Positions 17,988-26,948 of a stretch of DNA of 64,000 bases are shown here, in pieces. The position numbers and the translations under genes are program-made. The stretch comes from Gallionella sp. GTDB lineage: Bacteria > Pseudomonadota > Gammaproteobacteria > Burkholderiales > Gallionellaceae. The stretch covers positions 108,965-172,964 of the forward strand of contig JAQTTV010000001.1 of NCBI GenBank assembly GCA_028710565.1, read 5' to 3'. A model generated the notes under the pieces. The model ran no database searches. It was not told where the DNA came from and saw nothing but the letters and a program-made list of their open reading frames with translations. Numbering within the stretch: position 1 is the first letter of the stretch; each line of letters begins with the position of its first letter.

Positions 17988-19340
17988 CTACCTCATCCCT
18001 GGCATCTTCCCCGCCATCCCCTTCATCAGTTTCGCCATTCCACCGCCTTTGGTGAACATCTTCATCATCTTCTGGGTTTGTTCAAACTGGTTGAGCAACT
18101 GGTTGACGTGCATGACTTGCACGCCTGCACCCATGGCGATGCGGCGTTTACGGGAGGCTTTGATGAGTTCGGGTTTGCGGCGTTCTTCGGCGGTCATGGA
18201 GTTGATGATGCCTTCTAGGCGGTTGATGGCGCGGTCATCGATTTTTGCGCCGTTGGTGACATCCCCCAATCCCTTGGGTAGTTTTTCCATCATGGCGGTC
18301 ATGCCGCCCATTTTGCGCATTTGTACCATTTGCATTTTGAAGTCTTCTAAATCAAAGCTTTTACCGCTTTTCATTTTTTTGGCGAGTTTTTCGGCTTCGG
18401 CGTGATCGACCCCGCGTTGTGCGTCTTCAATCAGCGACAACACGTCGCCCATGCCCAATACGCGGGATGCCATGCGTTCGGGGTGGAAGGCTTCCAAGCC
18501 GCTGGGTTTCTCACTGACCCCGACGAATTTAATCGGTTTTCCCGTCACATGGCGCACGGATAATGCCGCGCCGCCGCGTGAGTCGCCGTCCATTTTGGTC
18601 AAAATCACGCCTGTCAGCGGCAAAGCTTCACCGAAGGCTTTTGCTGTGTTGACCGCATCTTGTCCCGTCATGGCATCGACTACGAACAAGGTTTCAATGG
18701 GTTTTAACGCCGCGTGCAGTTGTTGAATTTCCGCCATCATGGCTTGGTCGATTGCCAAACGACCTGCGGTATCGACAATCAGCACATCGTGGTAATGGCG
18801 ACGGGCAAAATCCAATGCGGACAGCGCAATGTCTTGTGGTTTTTGGCTGATGTCGGAGGCGAAGAAATCAATGTTCAATTGTTTCGCCAAGGTGCGCAAT
18901 TGCTCAATCGCGGCGGGACGGTAGATGTCACAACTGACCAACAGGACTTTTTTCTTTTGTTGGTCGTGCAGTAATTTAGCGAGTTTACCGCTGGTGGTGG
19001 TTTTACCCGCGCCTTGTAACCCTGCCATCAAAATTACGGCGGGCGGCACGGCGGCGAGATTCAGCGCGTCGTTGTGTTCGCCCATCAATTTGGTCAATTC
19101 CCGATGCACCACGCCGATAAAGGCTTGTCCAGGGTTCAAATTGCCGATGACTTCTTCGCCCAGTGCGGCGGTTTTGACTTGCGCCATAAAGTCTTTGACC
19201 ACGGGCAACGCCACATCGGCTTCCAGCAACGCCATGCGCACTTCGCGCAGCGCGTCTTGGATGTTGCTTTCGCTTAGGCGGGCTTGTCCGCGCAGATTTT
19301 TAATGACCCCAGAAAGGCGTTCGGTAAGGTTGTCTAGCAT
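17988..19340 (-). CDS. ffh: signal recognition particle protein Ffh
   Basis: 450 residues, the normal length. N domain, then the GTPase G domain with GLQGAGKTTTSGKLAKLL (P-loop), DTAGRLAIDQAMM and TKMDGDSRGGAALS, then the Met-rich M domain that binds 4.5S RNA and signal sequences (FTKGGGMAKLMKGMAGKMPG end). It targets inner-membrane proteins to FtsY and SecYEG. Transcribed alone and divergent from the CcsA-like gene across a 68-bp gap. Confidence 0.98.
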   Translation of the reverse strand: MLDNLTERLSGVIKNLRGQARLSESNIQDALREVRMALLEADVALPVVKDFMAQVKTAALGEEVIGNLNPGQAFIGVVHRELTKLMGEHNDALNLAAVPPAVILMAGLQGAGKTTTSGKLAKLLHDQQKKKVLLVSCDIYRPAAIEQLRTLAKQLNIDFFASDISQKPQDIALSALDFARRHYHDVLIVDTAGRLAIDQAMMAEIQQLHAALKPIETLFVVDAMTGQDAVNTAKAFGEALPLTGVILTKMDGDSRGGAALSVRHVTGKPIKFVGVSEKPSGLEAFHPERMASRVLGMGDVLSLIEDAQRGVDHAEAEKLAKKMKSGKSFDLEDFKMQMVQMRKMGGMTAMMEKLPKGLGDVTNGAKIDDRAINRLEGIINSMTAEERRKPELIKASRKRRIAMGAGVQVMHVNQLLNQFEQTQKMMKMFTKGGGMAKLMKGMAGKMPGMR

Positions 19341-19408
19341 GGTGAGTTCCTTTGGTAGCGATTGCGGATAGTGTAGAATCCGCGAAGTCTAAAACATCCT
19401 GATACAAA

Positions 19409-20224
19409 ATGCCTAGCCTTCTTATTCCCGCGCTGGTTTTTATAACCTATAGCGTACTCGCTGCTTACTTTTGGCGCGCCCAATCGCGTGGCGAGGGTGA
19501 TTTATTAAGTCGAGGTGCCGTCGGGCATTTCGTGTTGATTCCATTAACTTTACATGGCTATTTGCTCTGGAGTGAGATTTTTTCAGTGTGGGGTTTTGAT
19601 TTCTCGCTGCTCAATGTCATGTCGCTCATTATTTGGCTGACGTTATTGGTTTATTGGGTTGCACGTTTTTTCTATCCACTGGGTTGTTTGCAAGCCCTGG
19701 TGCTCCCTATTGCGGCAATCGTCAGTGTGTTGCCTGGATTTTTTCCAGTAGAACATATTTTGAATAACACCACGTTGCTTGCCTTCAAGGTACACATTAC
19801 GGTCGCGATGTTGGCTTATAGCCTGTTTACCATTGCGTTGTTGCACGCGGTACTCATTTCTCAAGTTGAAAAATACCTGCATCGCGCCACGTTGCCGCGC
19901 ATTTTGCGTAACTTGCCGCCGTTATTGACCATGGAAACGTTGTTGTTCCGCATGATAGGCATAGGTTTCCTTTTGCTGACCTTGACGCTGGCATCAGGTG
20001 TGTTGTTCTCTGAGGCTATATTTGGCAAGGCGTGGCAATTTAATCACAAAGTCTTGTTCGGTTTCTTGTCGTGGATTGTCTTTGCCGTTTTGCTGTACGG
20101 ACATTTGTTTTACGGCTGGCGTGGACGCATCGCCGTGCGTTGGACCATGGGCGGTTTTGCTTTGCTAGTCTTGGCGTATTTGGGCAGCAAATTTGTGATG
20201 GAAATGTTGTTAGGACGCGCATGA
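19409..20224 (+). CDS. CcsA/YpjD-like cytochrome c assembly membrane protein
   Basis: 271 residues with about eight hydrophobic helices and conserved His residues in membrane segments (FVLIPLTLHGYLLW, LAFKVHITVAMLAYS, FNHKVLFGFLSWIVFAVLLYGHL). This is the CcsA/CcmC-like haem-handling fold; the YpjD type is typically beside ffh in beta- and gammaproteobacteria. The precise role is not established and it lacks an obvious complete WWD motif. The stop overlaps the next start (ATGA at 20221-20224), so it is coupled to tcdA. Confidence 0.87.
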   Translation: MPSLLIPALVFITYSVLAAYFWRAQSRGEGDLLSRGAVGHFVLIPLTLHGYLLWSEIFSVWGFDFSLLNVMSLIIWLTLLVYWVARFFYPLGCLQALVLPIAAIVSVLPGFFPVEHILNNTTLLAFKVHITVAMLAYSLFTIALLHAVLISQVEKYLHRATLPRILRNLPPLLTMETLLFRMIGIGFLLLTLTLASGVLFSEAIFGKAWQFNHKVLFGFLSWIVFAVLLYGHLFYGWRGRIAVRWTMGGFALLVLAYLGSKFVMEMLLGRA

Positions 20225-20970
20225 TGGCAGTGGCACCACAGTTTGAACGTACCCATATTTTGATCGGTGACGAGGGTGTCGCCACCTTGGCAAGCAAGCA
20301 TATTTTTGTCGCAGGCATGGGCGGGGTGGGTTCGTATTGCACGGAAGCGTTGGCGCGTGCAGGAGTCGGTCGGTTGACCTTGTTGGATCACGATGTCGTG
20401 GCGCGTAGCAATATCAACCGCCAACTGCCCGCGTTGCTTTCCACTGTCGGGCAATCCAAAGCCGAACTGATGCGCGACCGCATCGCCGACATCAATCCTG
20501 ATTGCGTCGTCACCGTGCTGCGGGTTTTTTTGACCACTGAAAATGTCAACGAACTGATTCCCGCTGATTGTGATTATGTGATTGATTGCATAGATTCTTT
20601 GGCGTGTAAGGTCGGGCTGGTGGTGCAAAGTCGGCAGCGGGGATTACCCGTCGCTTCCAGCATGGGTGCGGGTAATAAACTCGACCCGACTCGTATCCGT
20701 GTCACCGACATCAGTAAAACCGAAGTTTGTCCACTGGCTAGCCAAATGCGCAAACGCCTAAGACGACAAGGTATTAGCAAAGGTGTGCTTGCCGTTTTTA
20801 CCAATGAAAATCCACGTCCGCCTCTCCCGCCTCAACCCGTCGAAGGCCAGGGCCGTCCCCGCGCCGTGAACGGCACCTTAAGCTACATGCCCCCGATTTT
20901 CGGCTATATGTTAGCGGGGGCGGTGATTAAGCAATTGTTGGAGGAAGTGCCGACAAAGGCAACTGATTGA
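20221..20970 (+). CDS. tcdA: tRNA threonylcarbamoyladenosine dehydratase (TcdA/CsdL)
   Basis: 249 residues, E1-like/ThiF fold. It makes cyclic t6A at position 37 of ANN-decoding tRNAs using ATP. Seen: the nucleotide-binding GMGGVGSYCTEALARAGVG, the LLDHDVVARSNINRQLPAL segment with catalytic-site Arg, VIDCIDSLACK, and the TcdA-specific DPTRIRVTDISKTEVCPLA. A Pro-rich stretch PRPPLPPQPVEGQGRPR near residue 205 is longer than usual and may be a remnant of an inserted repeat. ATG 20221 or 20224 is the start; a start further upstream inside the preceding gene is rejected. Confidence 0.93.
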   Translation: MMAVAPQFERTHILIGDEGVATLASKHIFVAGMGGVGSYCTEALARAGVGRLTLLDHDVVARSNINRQLPALLSTVGQSKAELMRDRIADINPDCVVTVLRVFLTTENVNELIPADCDYVIDCIDSLACKVGLVVQSRQRGLPVASSMGAGNKLDPTRIRVTDISKTEVCPLASQMRKRLRRQGISKGVLAVFTNENPRPPLPPQPVEGQGRPRAVNGTLSYMPPIFGYMLAGAVIKQLLEEVPTKATD

Positions 20971-21011
20971 ATAAAATAACTGTTTTTGTAGGTGCATCCA
21001 TGACTGGTATA

Positions 21012-21160
21012 TCTAACAGGCTGCTGAAAAACGTTATGAGCGAAGTCGAGACAAGGAAAAAAGGGGTGAAAAAGCGGAATTTACATCGGTAAATGAGCAT
21101 TTTGAGCCGCTTTTTGACACCGTATCGGCGAGCGCAATAGTTTTGTAGCAGCCTGTTAGA
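21012..21160. mobile_element. MITE-like element with terminal inverted repeats
   Basis: 149 bp. The left end at 21012-21032 (TCTAACAGGCTGCTGAAAAAC) pairs with 21140-21160 (19 of 21 matching). A nested inverted repeat (GAAAAAGCGG against CCGCTTTTTG) lies inside, so the element can fold into one long hairpin. It has no coding capacity. I see no clear target duplication. It sits between tcdA and moaC and may separate the two transcripts or alter the moa promoter. Confidence 0.75.
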
Positions 21161-21164
21161 CTTG

Positions 21165-21189
21165 CTGTTTGGTCAAAATGAGAATGGCT
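21165..21189. repeat. 25-bp dispersed repeat, copy 1
   Basis: CTGTTTGGTCAAAATGAGAA plus TGGCT recurs at 29950-29974 with two G-to-A changes. Copy 1 lies just outside the MITE and about 35 bp before moaC; copy 2 lies upstream of the second TIR gene. Function unknown. Confidence 0.55.
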
Positions 21190-21224
21190 CGCAGCCTATA
21201 GGTTTTATTTTTAGAAAGTAATCC

Positions 21225-21725
21225 ATGAATTCACTCACCCATTTTTCGGACACAGGTCGCGCCCGCATGGTCGATGTGTCCACCAAGTCCCATACCGAAC
21301 GCGTCGCCATTGCCAGCGGGGTGTTGCGGATGCTGCCTGCGACCTTGGCACGCATTCAAGCGGGACAAATTGCCAAAGGCGATGTGTTGACCGTGGCGGA
21401 TGTGGGCGCGGTGATGGCGGCAAAACATACGCCTGACATTATTCCCATGTGCCATAGCATTGCCCTGACTGGCGTGGAACTGGTATTTGATCCCATCGGT
21501 CAACCCGATACCCAAGGCTGTGTGGGCATACACGCCACCGCCACCGTGCGCTGCGTCGGGCAAACGGGGGTGGAAATGGAAGCGTTGTGCGCGGTGAATG
21601 TCGCGTTGTTGACCATTTACGATATGTGTAAAGCGGTGGACAGAGGCATGCGAATCGAATTCGTGCAGTTGGAAGAGAAGCGTGGCGGCAAAAGTGGCGT
21701 GTGGCAACGAGGACAAACAATATGA
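21225..21725 (+). CDS. moaC: cyclic pyranopterin monophosphate synthase
   Basis: 166 residues. Converts 3',8-cyclo-7,8-dihydro-GTP to cyclic pyranopterin monophosphate, an early step of molybdopterin synthesis. Conserved segments seen: [50 protein letters not shown] and DRGM. First gene of a moaC-moaD-moaE-mobB-mobA-moeA-mog cluster; moaA is not in the window. The stop overlaps the moaD start (ATGA). Confidence 0.96.
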   Translation: MNSLTHFSDTGRARMVDVSTKSHTERVAIASGVLRMLPATLARIQAGQIAKGDVLTVADVGAVMAAKHTPDIIPMCHSIALTGVELVFDPIGQPDTQGCVGIHATATVRCVGQTGVEMEALCAVNVALLTIYDMCKAVDRGMRIEFVQLEEKRGGKSGVWQRGQTI

Positions 21726-21961
21726 TACAAGTGCTATTTTTTGGTCCTGTCGCGGATCGCGTGGGGCAATCTACGTTGAGCGTGGACTATCAGCCCAATC
21801 TGAGTTTGCAGGCACTGCGCGACACATTGGCGGCGCGTTACCCACAGGCGTTTGAGTTGGTTTGCATGACCGCCGTGAACGGACAGCATGTGCGCGAGGG
21901 TTCTATGTTGTTGGCTGATCAGAGCGAAGTGACGTTTATGGCAAAATTTTCGGGAGGATAG
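21722..21961 (+). CDS. moaD: molybdopterin synthase small subunit
   Basis: 79 residues, ubiquitin-like fold, ending in the diagnostic Gly-Gly (FSGG) that becomes the thiocarboxylate sulfur donor. Start ATG 21722 overlaps the moaC stop; a start seven codons upstream is less likely. Typical segments: [12 protein letters not shown] and [10 protein letters not shown]. It forms a heterotetramer with MoaE, encoded directly downstream. Confidence 0.94.
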   Translation: MIQVLFFGPVADRVGQSTLSVDYQPNLSLQALRDTLAARYPQAFELVCMTAVNGQHVREGSMLLADQSEVTFMAKFSGG

Positions 21962-21963
21962 TG

Positions 21964-22395
21964 ATGACTGATTTTGCCGCCGTTCGGCTACAAACCGAAG
22001 ACTTTTCGCAAGATGCCGAAATCATTGCGCTCAAAGCCAGCTCCAAACGCATGGGTGGCATCGCCACTTTTCTGGGCTGTGCGCGGGATTTTTCCGAAGG
22101 TCGGGAAGTATCCACCATAGGATTTGAGGCTTATGGTGCTATGGCACTGTCCGAAATGCAGCAGTTGCGTCTGGATGCCATCGCCAAATTTGAGTTGCTG
22201 GATGCGCGCATCGTGCATCGCATTGCTACGGTTACCGCAGGCGACAATATCGTCTTTATCGCGGCGGGTGCAGAACATCGCGTGGCTGCTTTGGCTGCGT
22301 GTCACTGGATGATAGACGAATTGAAATTGCGCGTGCCGATTTGGAAAAAAGAAAGCACACCACAAGGGGACGCATGGGTCGTCCCACATCCATGA
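21964..22395 (+). CDS. moaE: molybdopterin synthase large subunit
   Basis: 143 residues. Inserts two sulfurs from MoaD into precursor Z to give molybdopterin. Seen: GGIATFLGCARDFSEGR, YGAMALSEMQ, the segment HRIATVTAGDNIVFIAAGAEHR, and the catalytic-lysine region VPIWKKESTPQGDAWV. ATG 21964 has GGAGG six bases upstream; GTG 21961 overlaps the moaD stop and is the alternative. Confidence 0.96.
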   Translation: MTDFAAVRLQTEDFSQDAEIIALKASSKRMGGIATFLGCARDFSEGREVSTIGFEAYGAMALSEMQQLRLDAIAKFELLDARIVHRIATVTAGDNIVFIAAGAEHRVAALAACHWMIDELKLRVPIWKKESTPQGDAWVVPHP

Positions 22396-22895
22396 AGCCC
22401 GCCGTCTTTAGCATTGTCGGGCATTCTGGCTCAGGCAAAACCACCTTAGTGGTCAAATTGATCGAAGCCTTGAGCGCGCAAGGACTGCGTATCGCCACCA
22501 TCAAACATGCGCATCACCTCGTTGAACTCGATACCCCAGGCAAAGACAGCTATCGCTACAAAGCGGCGGGGGCGACCATGAGTATGTTGCTGACGCGCGA
22601 CGCGCTGCAATTGGTGGCGGATGCACGGGTCGAGCGTGAACCTGCGCAATTGGCGGCACGCTTTATGGGAGAAGCCGATTTGGTACTGGCGGAGGGATTT
22701 TCGCACGCAGCAGGCGACAAAATAGAAGTCATCCGCCGCGCCTGTGACAAGCCCCCACGTTGCACGCTTGAAGATGGCTTAATTGCGGTCGTCACTGACA
22801 TGGATGAAATCTATCCCGAATTGCCGCATTTTGGTCTGGAAGACATTGCAGGGATTTGCCAATTTATATTGGATCGCCGTACATGTCGTGCTTAA
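22392..22895 (+). CDS. mobB: molybdopterin-guanine dinucleotide biosynthesis protein B
   Basis: 167 residues from ATG 22392 (ATGA overlap with moaE); ATG 22374 with AAGGGG upstream is an equal alternative. The P-loop GHSGSGKTTL is near the N-terminus, with KHAHH and DSYRYKAAGA downstream as in MobB. A GTP-binding accessory to MobA in attaching GMP to molybdopterin. Its partner mobA follows after a palindromic repeat. Confidence 0.93.
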   Translation: MKPAVFSIVGHSGSGKTTLVVKLIEALSAQGLRIATIKHAHHLVELDTPGKDSYRYKAAGATMSMLLTRDALQLVADARVEREPAQLAARFMGEADLVLAEGFSHAAGDKIEVIRRACDKPPRCTLEDGLIAVVTDMDEIYPELPHFGLEDIAGICQFILDRRTCRA

Positions 22896-22911
22896 TCGTG
22901 TCAGTAAGTCT

Positions 22912-23011
22912 CCTTCCCCCTTGCAGGGGGAAGGTTGGGATGGGGGTTGAAAGGTTGCATCAGCGCGACGTAACTACCCCCACCCTAACCCTCCCCCTGC
23001 AAGGGGGAGGG
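22912..23011. repeat. 100-bp palindromic repeat between mobB and mobA
   Basis: Two C-rich/G-rich hairpins, 22912-22920 with 22926-22934 and 22989-22997 with 23003-23011. Their inner flanks (TTGGGATGGGGGTT and ACCCCCACCCTAACC) are also complementary. The same family occurs at 26949-27027, and a related one at 29811-29839. The right tail supplies the AGAGGG that serves as ribosome binding site of mobA. Confidence 0.8.
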
Positions 23012-23034
23012 AAGAGTTGGGAGAGGGAAAGCGC

Positions 23035-23646
23035 ATGCTAACTGAAGTCATCAACTCAACCATCCCCGATTGCACCGCCCTAATTTTGGCGGGTGGTGAG
23101 TCGCGGCGCATGGGGCAGGACAAGGCGCAACTCTTGTTGGGTGAGTACACACTCTTGCAGCATGTTACGTCCAGCCTACAACCTTTGTTTGTTGATGTGA
23201 TGGTCAGCGTGCGTCAGATGTGGTCAGATTGCGCACTGCCACAGATTTGCGACGACACCGTTCATGCAGGTCCACTGGCGGGGCTGCTGGCAGGGATGAC
23301 CCAAACCCAAACCCCGTGGTTATTTGTAGTGGCGTGCGATATGCCGTTTATTTCGCCGTCGCTCGTTCAGGTTTTATCAGCTTATCGCGACGAAAAATGG
23401 GATGCGATTGTGCCCGTGGTCGATGGACATCCTCAGCCGCTGGCAGCGTTTTATGCCACACGCTTGATAGCCAAAGTGCGGGCAAATTTAAACGGTTCTG
23501 GTAAGCATAGTCTGCGCGCACTGCTAGACCAGTGTGCCGTGTGTTATGTGCAGGCATCCGAGCTGCGCGCAGCCGATCCTGCGTTGCACAGTTTTTTCGA
23601 TTTAGATACGCCGCAAGATTTGGCGTTAGCAATAGGGAATCTCTAA
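23035..23646 (+). CDS. mobA: molybdenum cofactor guanylyltransferase
   Basis: 203 residues. Transfers GMP from GTP to molybdopterin to form MGD. The nucleotidyltransferase signature LILAGGESRRMGQDKAQLLL is near the N-terminus, followed by AGPLAGLLAGM and VACDMPFISP with the metal-binding Asp. ATG 23035 has AGAGGG about seven bases upstream, lying at the edge of the repeat. The stop overlaps the moeA start by one base. Confidence 0.95.
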   Translation: MLTEVINSTIPDCTALILAGGESRRMGQDKAQLLLGEYTLLQHVTSSLQPLFVDVMVSVRQMWSDCALPQICDDTVHAGPLAGLLAGMTQTQTPWLFVVACDMPFISPSLVQVLSAYRDEKWDAIVPVVDGHPQPLAAFYATRLIAKVRANLNGSGKHSLRALLDQCAVCYVQASELRAADPALHSFFDLDTPQDLALAIGNL

Positions 23647-24875
23647 TGGAACATTTACGCGTCAGTGAAGCGCAGCACGTGATCTCAACGTCTATCACCC
23701 GATTGGGCACGGAAACGGTTGGTTTAGAACAAGCCTTGGGGCGGGTATTGGCGGAAGAGATACGTGCGAATCGCGATTTGCCACCCTACGACGTGTCCGC
23801 GATGGATGGTTATGCCGTGCGCAGCAGTGACTTGCCCGCGACCTTGAACATTATCGAAGACATCAAAGCGGGTGATCGTCCCCGTTTGGTGGTGCAAACA
23901 GGGCAGTGCGCCCGCATTATGACGGGTGCGCAGATGCCGCAAGGTGCGGATGCGGTGATACGGGTGGAAGATACCCAGTCGCTGACGGATAAGACGGTGC
24001 AAATCGCCAAAGCCGTGCGGGCGGGAAACGATGTGCGCCCTCAAGGAGAGCAGATGCGCGATGGCGAGGTCGTGCTGACCGCCGACACGGAAATTACCCC
24101 TGGGGTCATCGGCGTTTTAGCCACCACCAAAACCAGCCAGATGTGCGTGTATCGCCGTCCGCGTGTGGCAATTTTATCGACAGGTAATGAGCTCGAAGCC
24201 ATGGGCGAAGCCGTCGATCCTTACAAAATTCCCGATGCCAATAGTTACGCGCTGATGGCGCAAGTACAAGCCCTCGGCATCACGCCCGTGTTGTTGGGCA
24301 TTGCGCGGGATGATCCCGATGAGTTAGCCGCCTATTTGCTGCGCGGACTGGAATACGATGTGCTGTTGGTATCGGGCGGCACGTCGGTCGGCGTGCATGA
24401 CTATGTGCGCCCCACCATCGAAAAGTTGGGCGTGAATATGAAATTCTGGCGGGTTGCGATTCGTCCTGGGCATCCGCTGGCGTTCGGTTGCACGGACACC
24501 ACGTTAGTCTTTGGGCTGCCTGGCAACCCAGTGTCTAGCATGGTGTGCTTTGAAGAATTCGTGGTTCCTGCGTTGCGCCAGATGATGGGATATTCGCGCC
24601 GCTATCGCCGCACCGTCACCGCACGTCTTGCCCATGCCATCAAGTTCCGAGCGGGGCGCACCGAGTTTATTCGCGTGCAATTGCGCGATGACGGCACGGG
24701 TTATGTCGCCAACGCCACAGGGACACAAAGTAGCGGCGTGCTGTTGTCGATGGCAAAAGCCGACGGCTTGCTGGTGATTCCGTCGGATAGCAACGGTTTA
24801 GCGGCGAACGAACAAGTCACGGTGCAACTGCTGGATGGCACGAGCTATCAATCTGAACTTGGCTTTAAGGAATAA
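23646..24875 (+). CDS. moeA: molybdopterin molybdenumtransferase
   Basis: 409 residues. Inserts molybdate into adenylated molybdopterin. Seen: DLPPYDVSAMDGYAVR, ARIMTGAQMPQGADAVIRVED, VAILSTGNEL, LVSGGTSVGVHDY and FGLPGNPVSSMVCFEEFV, all in MoeA order. Starts at ATG 23646 inside the mobA stop (TAATG). Confidence 0.97.
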   Translation: MEHLRVSEAQHVISTSITRLGTETVGLEQALGRVLAEEIRANRDLPPYDVSAMDGYAVRSSDLPATLNIIEDIKAGDRPRLVVQTGQCARIMTGAQMPQGADAVIRVEDTQSLTDKTVQIAKAVRAGNDVRPQGEQMRDGEVVLTADTEITPGVIGVLATTKTSQMCVYRRPRVAILSTGNELEAMGEAVDPYKIPDANSYALMAQVQALGITPVLLGIARDDPDELAAYLLRGLEYDVLLVSGGTSVGVHDYVRPTIEKLGVNMKFWRVAIRPGHPLAFGCTDTTLVFGLPGNPVSSMVCFEEFVVPALRQMMGYSRRYRRTVTARLAHAIKFRAGRTEFIRVQLRDDGTGYVANATGTQSSGVLLSMAKADGLLVIPSDSNGLAANEQVTVQLLDGTSYQSELGFKE

Positions 24876-24876
24876 C

Positions 24877-25428
24877 ATGACCCTCGCCCGCATCGGCATA
24901 TTGACCATCTCCGACCGCGCCAGTCGTGGCGAATATCAAGACTTAGGCGGCCCCGCACTGCGCGCTTGGTTTGAGCGCGTACTCACCAGCCCGTGGGAAG
25001 CCGTCGCGCGGGTCATCCCCGACGAACAACCGCTGATCGAAGCCGCGCTGATTGAACTGTGTGACCAAATGGGCTGTAGCTTAATCGTCACCACGGGCGG
25101 TACAGGCCCCGCCTTGCGCGATGTGACCCCCGAAGCCACCGAAGCCGTATGTCAGAAAATGCTGCCAGGTTTCGGCGAACTGATGCGCACGGCATCGCTT
25201 AAATTTGTGCCTACCGCGATTTTGTCACGCCAAACCGCAGGCATACGCGGGCGTTGCTTAATCGTCAATCTACCAGGCAAACCCTCCGCCATAGACGACT
25301 GCCTACAAGCTGTCTTCCCCGCCATTCCCTATTGCATCGACCTCATTGAAGGCGCGTATTTGGAAGCCAATCCTGAGCAATGCAAAGCCTTCCGTCCCGC
25401 CCATGCCAAACCCAAAGCGGGGGCTTAA
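24877..25428 (+). CDS. mog: molybdopterin adenylyltransferase
   Basis: 183 residues. Adenylates molybdopterin before metal insertion by MoeA. Seen: ARIGILTISDRASRGEYQD, the TTGGTGPALRDVTPEAT active-site loop, and NLPGKPSAIDDCLQAVFP. ATG 24877 has AAGGA upstream and sits just after the moeA stop. Last gene of the cluster. Confidence 0.96.
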   Translation: MTLARIGILTISDRASRGEYQDLGGPALRAWFERVLTSPWEAVARVIPDEQPLIEAALIELCDQMGCSLIVTTGGTGPALRDVTPEATEAVCQKMLPGFGELMRTASLKFVPTAILSRQTAGIRGRCLIVNLPGKPSAIDDCLQAVFPAIPYCIDLIEGAYLEANPEQCKAFRPAHAKPKAGA

Positions 25429-25566
25429 CTTAGTCGCATAATCTGAATCAAAGTGCAGCTCATTGCAGTTTGATACGCAACTAAAGGGTTTCTCTCGTTA
25501 TTTGCTTCTCTTTTCGATATAGTGCGCAGTCAGTTTTAAAGCCGCATTCAATAGAAGGGGAAAATC
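25429..25566 (+). promoter_or_regulatory. promoter region of first TIR gene
   Basis: TATAGT at 25518-25523 within TTTTCGATATAGTG is a good -10; the -35 position holds no good match. The block from CTCTTTTCGATATAGTG to the start codon is clearly paralogous to 30000-30063 in front of the second TIR gene. AAGGGG precedes the TTG start. TCGATATAGTGCGCA is also found in front of the initiator tRNA gene. Confidence 0.5.
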
Positions 25567-26940
25567 TTGTCCGACATTTTTATCAGCTATGCGCATATCG
25601 ACAACCAGCCTTTTTCTGAGGGTGAAAAGGGCTGGATTTCTCACCTCATTAACCATTTGCGCAATGAAATCAGCCGCAAAATGGGACGGGCGGAAAATTA
25701 CGAGCTGTGGATGGATTTTCGACTGAAAGGCAGCGACGAACTCACGCCTGCGATTGAAGACCAATTGGCAAAAACCCACGCGCTGGTGATTTTGCTGTCA
25801 CCTGGTTGGTTAGCCTCAGAATGGTGTCAGCGTGAACTCAAGGTGTTTGCCCAACATCTGGCACATCCCGCTGGACGGGTCTTTGTGGTGGAGCTGGATC
25901 AGATTGAACTCAAAGACAAACCGCCCGTTTTGCACGATTTATTGACCTATCGTTTCTGGCAAAAAACCGATCAAGAGCGCATCAAACAACTGGGCTATCC
26001 CGTTCCCCTCAAAGAACACGAAGCGTATTACGACCGAATTCGCGATTTATCCAATGATTTGGCGACCTCGCTCAAAGCCAAACAGCCTGCTGCGCCCGTG
26101 GCGGCAACGCTCACGCAGACTGAACCAACGCTTCAGCCTGCCCAAGCCACGATTTATGTCGCCCCCGTCAATGACGCGCTTTACGAACAACGTGCCAGCT
26201 TAATCAGTAACTTACGTCAGCTTGGTATCGCCGCATTGCCGCTCAATAATGATTGGGATGAAAGCAAATTCGCCGCCGATGTAGCACTTTGTTTCCATTT
26301 TGTGCAACTGCTGGACGCGGGATGGAGCTACGGCATTCCGCTTAAACAACACGCGTTGGCGATGGCAACAGGCAAACCCATCGCGCAATGGCGCGAGACT
26401 AAACTGGACTTTTCCGCTGCGCGTGCTGAACAAAAATCCTTGCTACTGGGCGCAACGGTGATGGCGGCATCCCTGACCGAATTTACCCGCCACATTCAAG
26501 AAAAAGTTTTTCCCAAACCGCCTGACCCAATCCCACCCCGCGATCCCGAAGACAAATTGGTGTTCGTTCACGCCTGCCCCAATGACATCGTGTCTGCCCG
26601 CGAAGTGGCGAACGAACTTGGCAGTAAAGGCTACACCGCCTTGTTGCCCATTTATCAAGGCACTGCCAGCGACATCAACCAAAAAATCGAACGTAATTTC
26701 AAACGTTGCGACGTGCTGTTGATGTTGCACCGCCAAGCCCCTGCTGACTTGGTGGAAGACTGCTTATTAGACGCACGTCGCCAGATCAAACAACGCGAGC
26801 AAAAGCCCCACGTGCTGATTTGCCAAGGTGAACAAGCGGACGAACTCGGCATCGTGTTGGCAGGCGCGCTGACCTTGCCCTGTCGTGAAAAATTTGAAAC
26901 CCGCTGTTTGGATTTGTTTTTGCAGGAAGTTGGCGCATGA
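25567..26940 (+). CDS. TIR-domain protein, first cassette
   Basis: 457 residues, TTG start with AAGGGG upstream. Residues 1-165 are a TIR domain: DIFISYAHIDNQPF at the N-terminus, LWMDFRLKGSDELTP, LVILLSPGWLASEWCQREL with the putative catalytic Glu90 of the WCxxE motif. Bacterial TIR domains with this Glu can cleave NAD+. Two further units, about 195-320 (TIYVAPVNDALYEQR) and 345-450 (KLVFVHACPND), look like TIR-fold repeats without the catalytic motif. It precedes a STAND NTPase gene; the same pair recurs 4.5 kb downstream. NADase effector function is inferred. Confidence 0.85.
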   Translation: MSDIFISYAHIDNQPFSEGEKGWISHLINHLRNEISRKMGRAENYELWMDFRLKGSDELTPAIEDQLAKTHALVILLSPGWLASEWCQRELKVFAQHLAHPAGRVFVVELDQIELKDKPPVLHDLLTYRFWQKTDQERIKQLGYPVPLKEHEAYYDRIRDLSNDLATSLKAKQPAAPVAATLTQTEPTLQPAQATIYVAPVNDALYEQRASLISNLRQLGIAALPLNNDWDESKFAADVALCFHFVQLLDAGWSYGIPLKQHALAMATGKPIAQWRETKLDFSAARAEQKSLLLGATVMAASLTEFTRHIQEKVFPKPPDPIPPRDPEDKLVFVHACPNDIVSAREVANELGSKGYTALLPIYQGTASDINQKIERNFKRCDVLLMLHRQAPADLVEDCLLDARRQIKQREQKPHVLICQGEQADELGIVLAGALTLPCREKFETRCLDLFLQEVGA

Positions 26941-26948
26941 AAAATCCA

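Noticed and set aside
20071..20220. Longer N-terminus for tcdA
   Set aside because: The extra 50 residues overlap the CcsA-like gene in another frame; the ATGA overlap at 20221 and the E1-like N-terminus fix the start.
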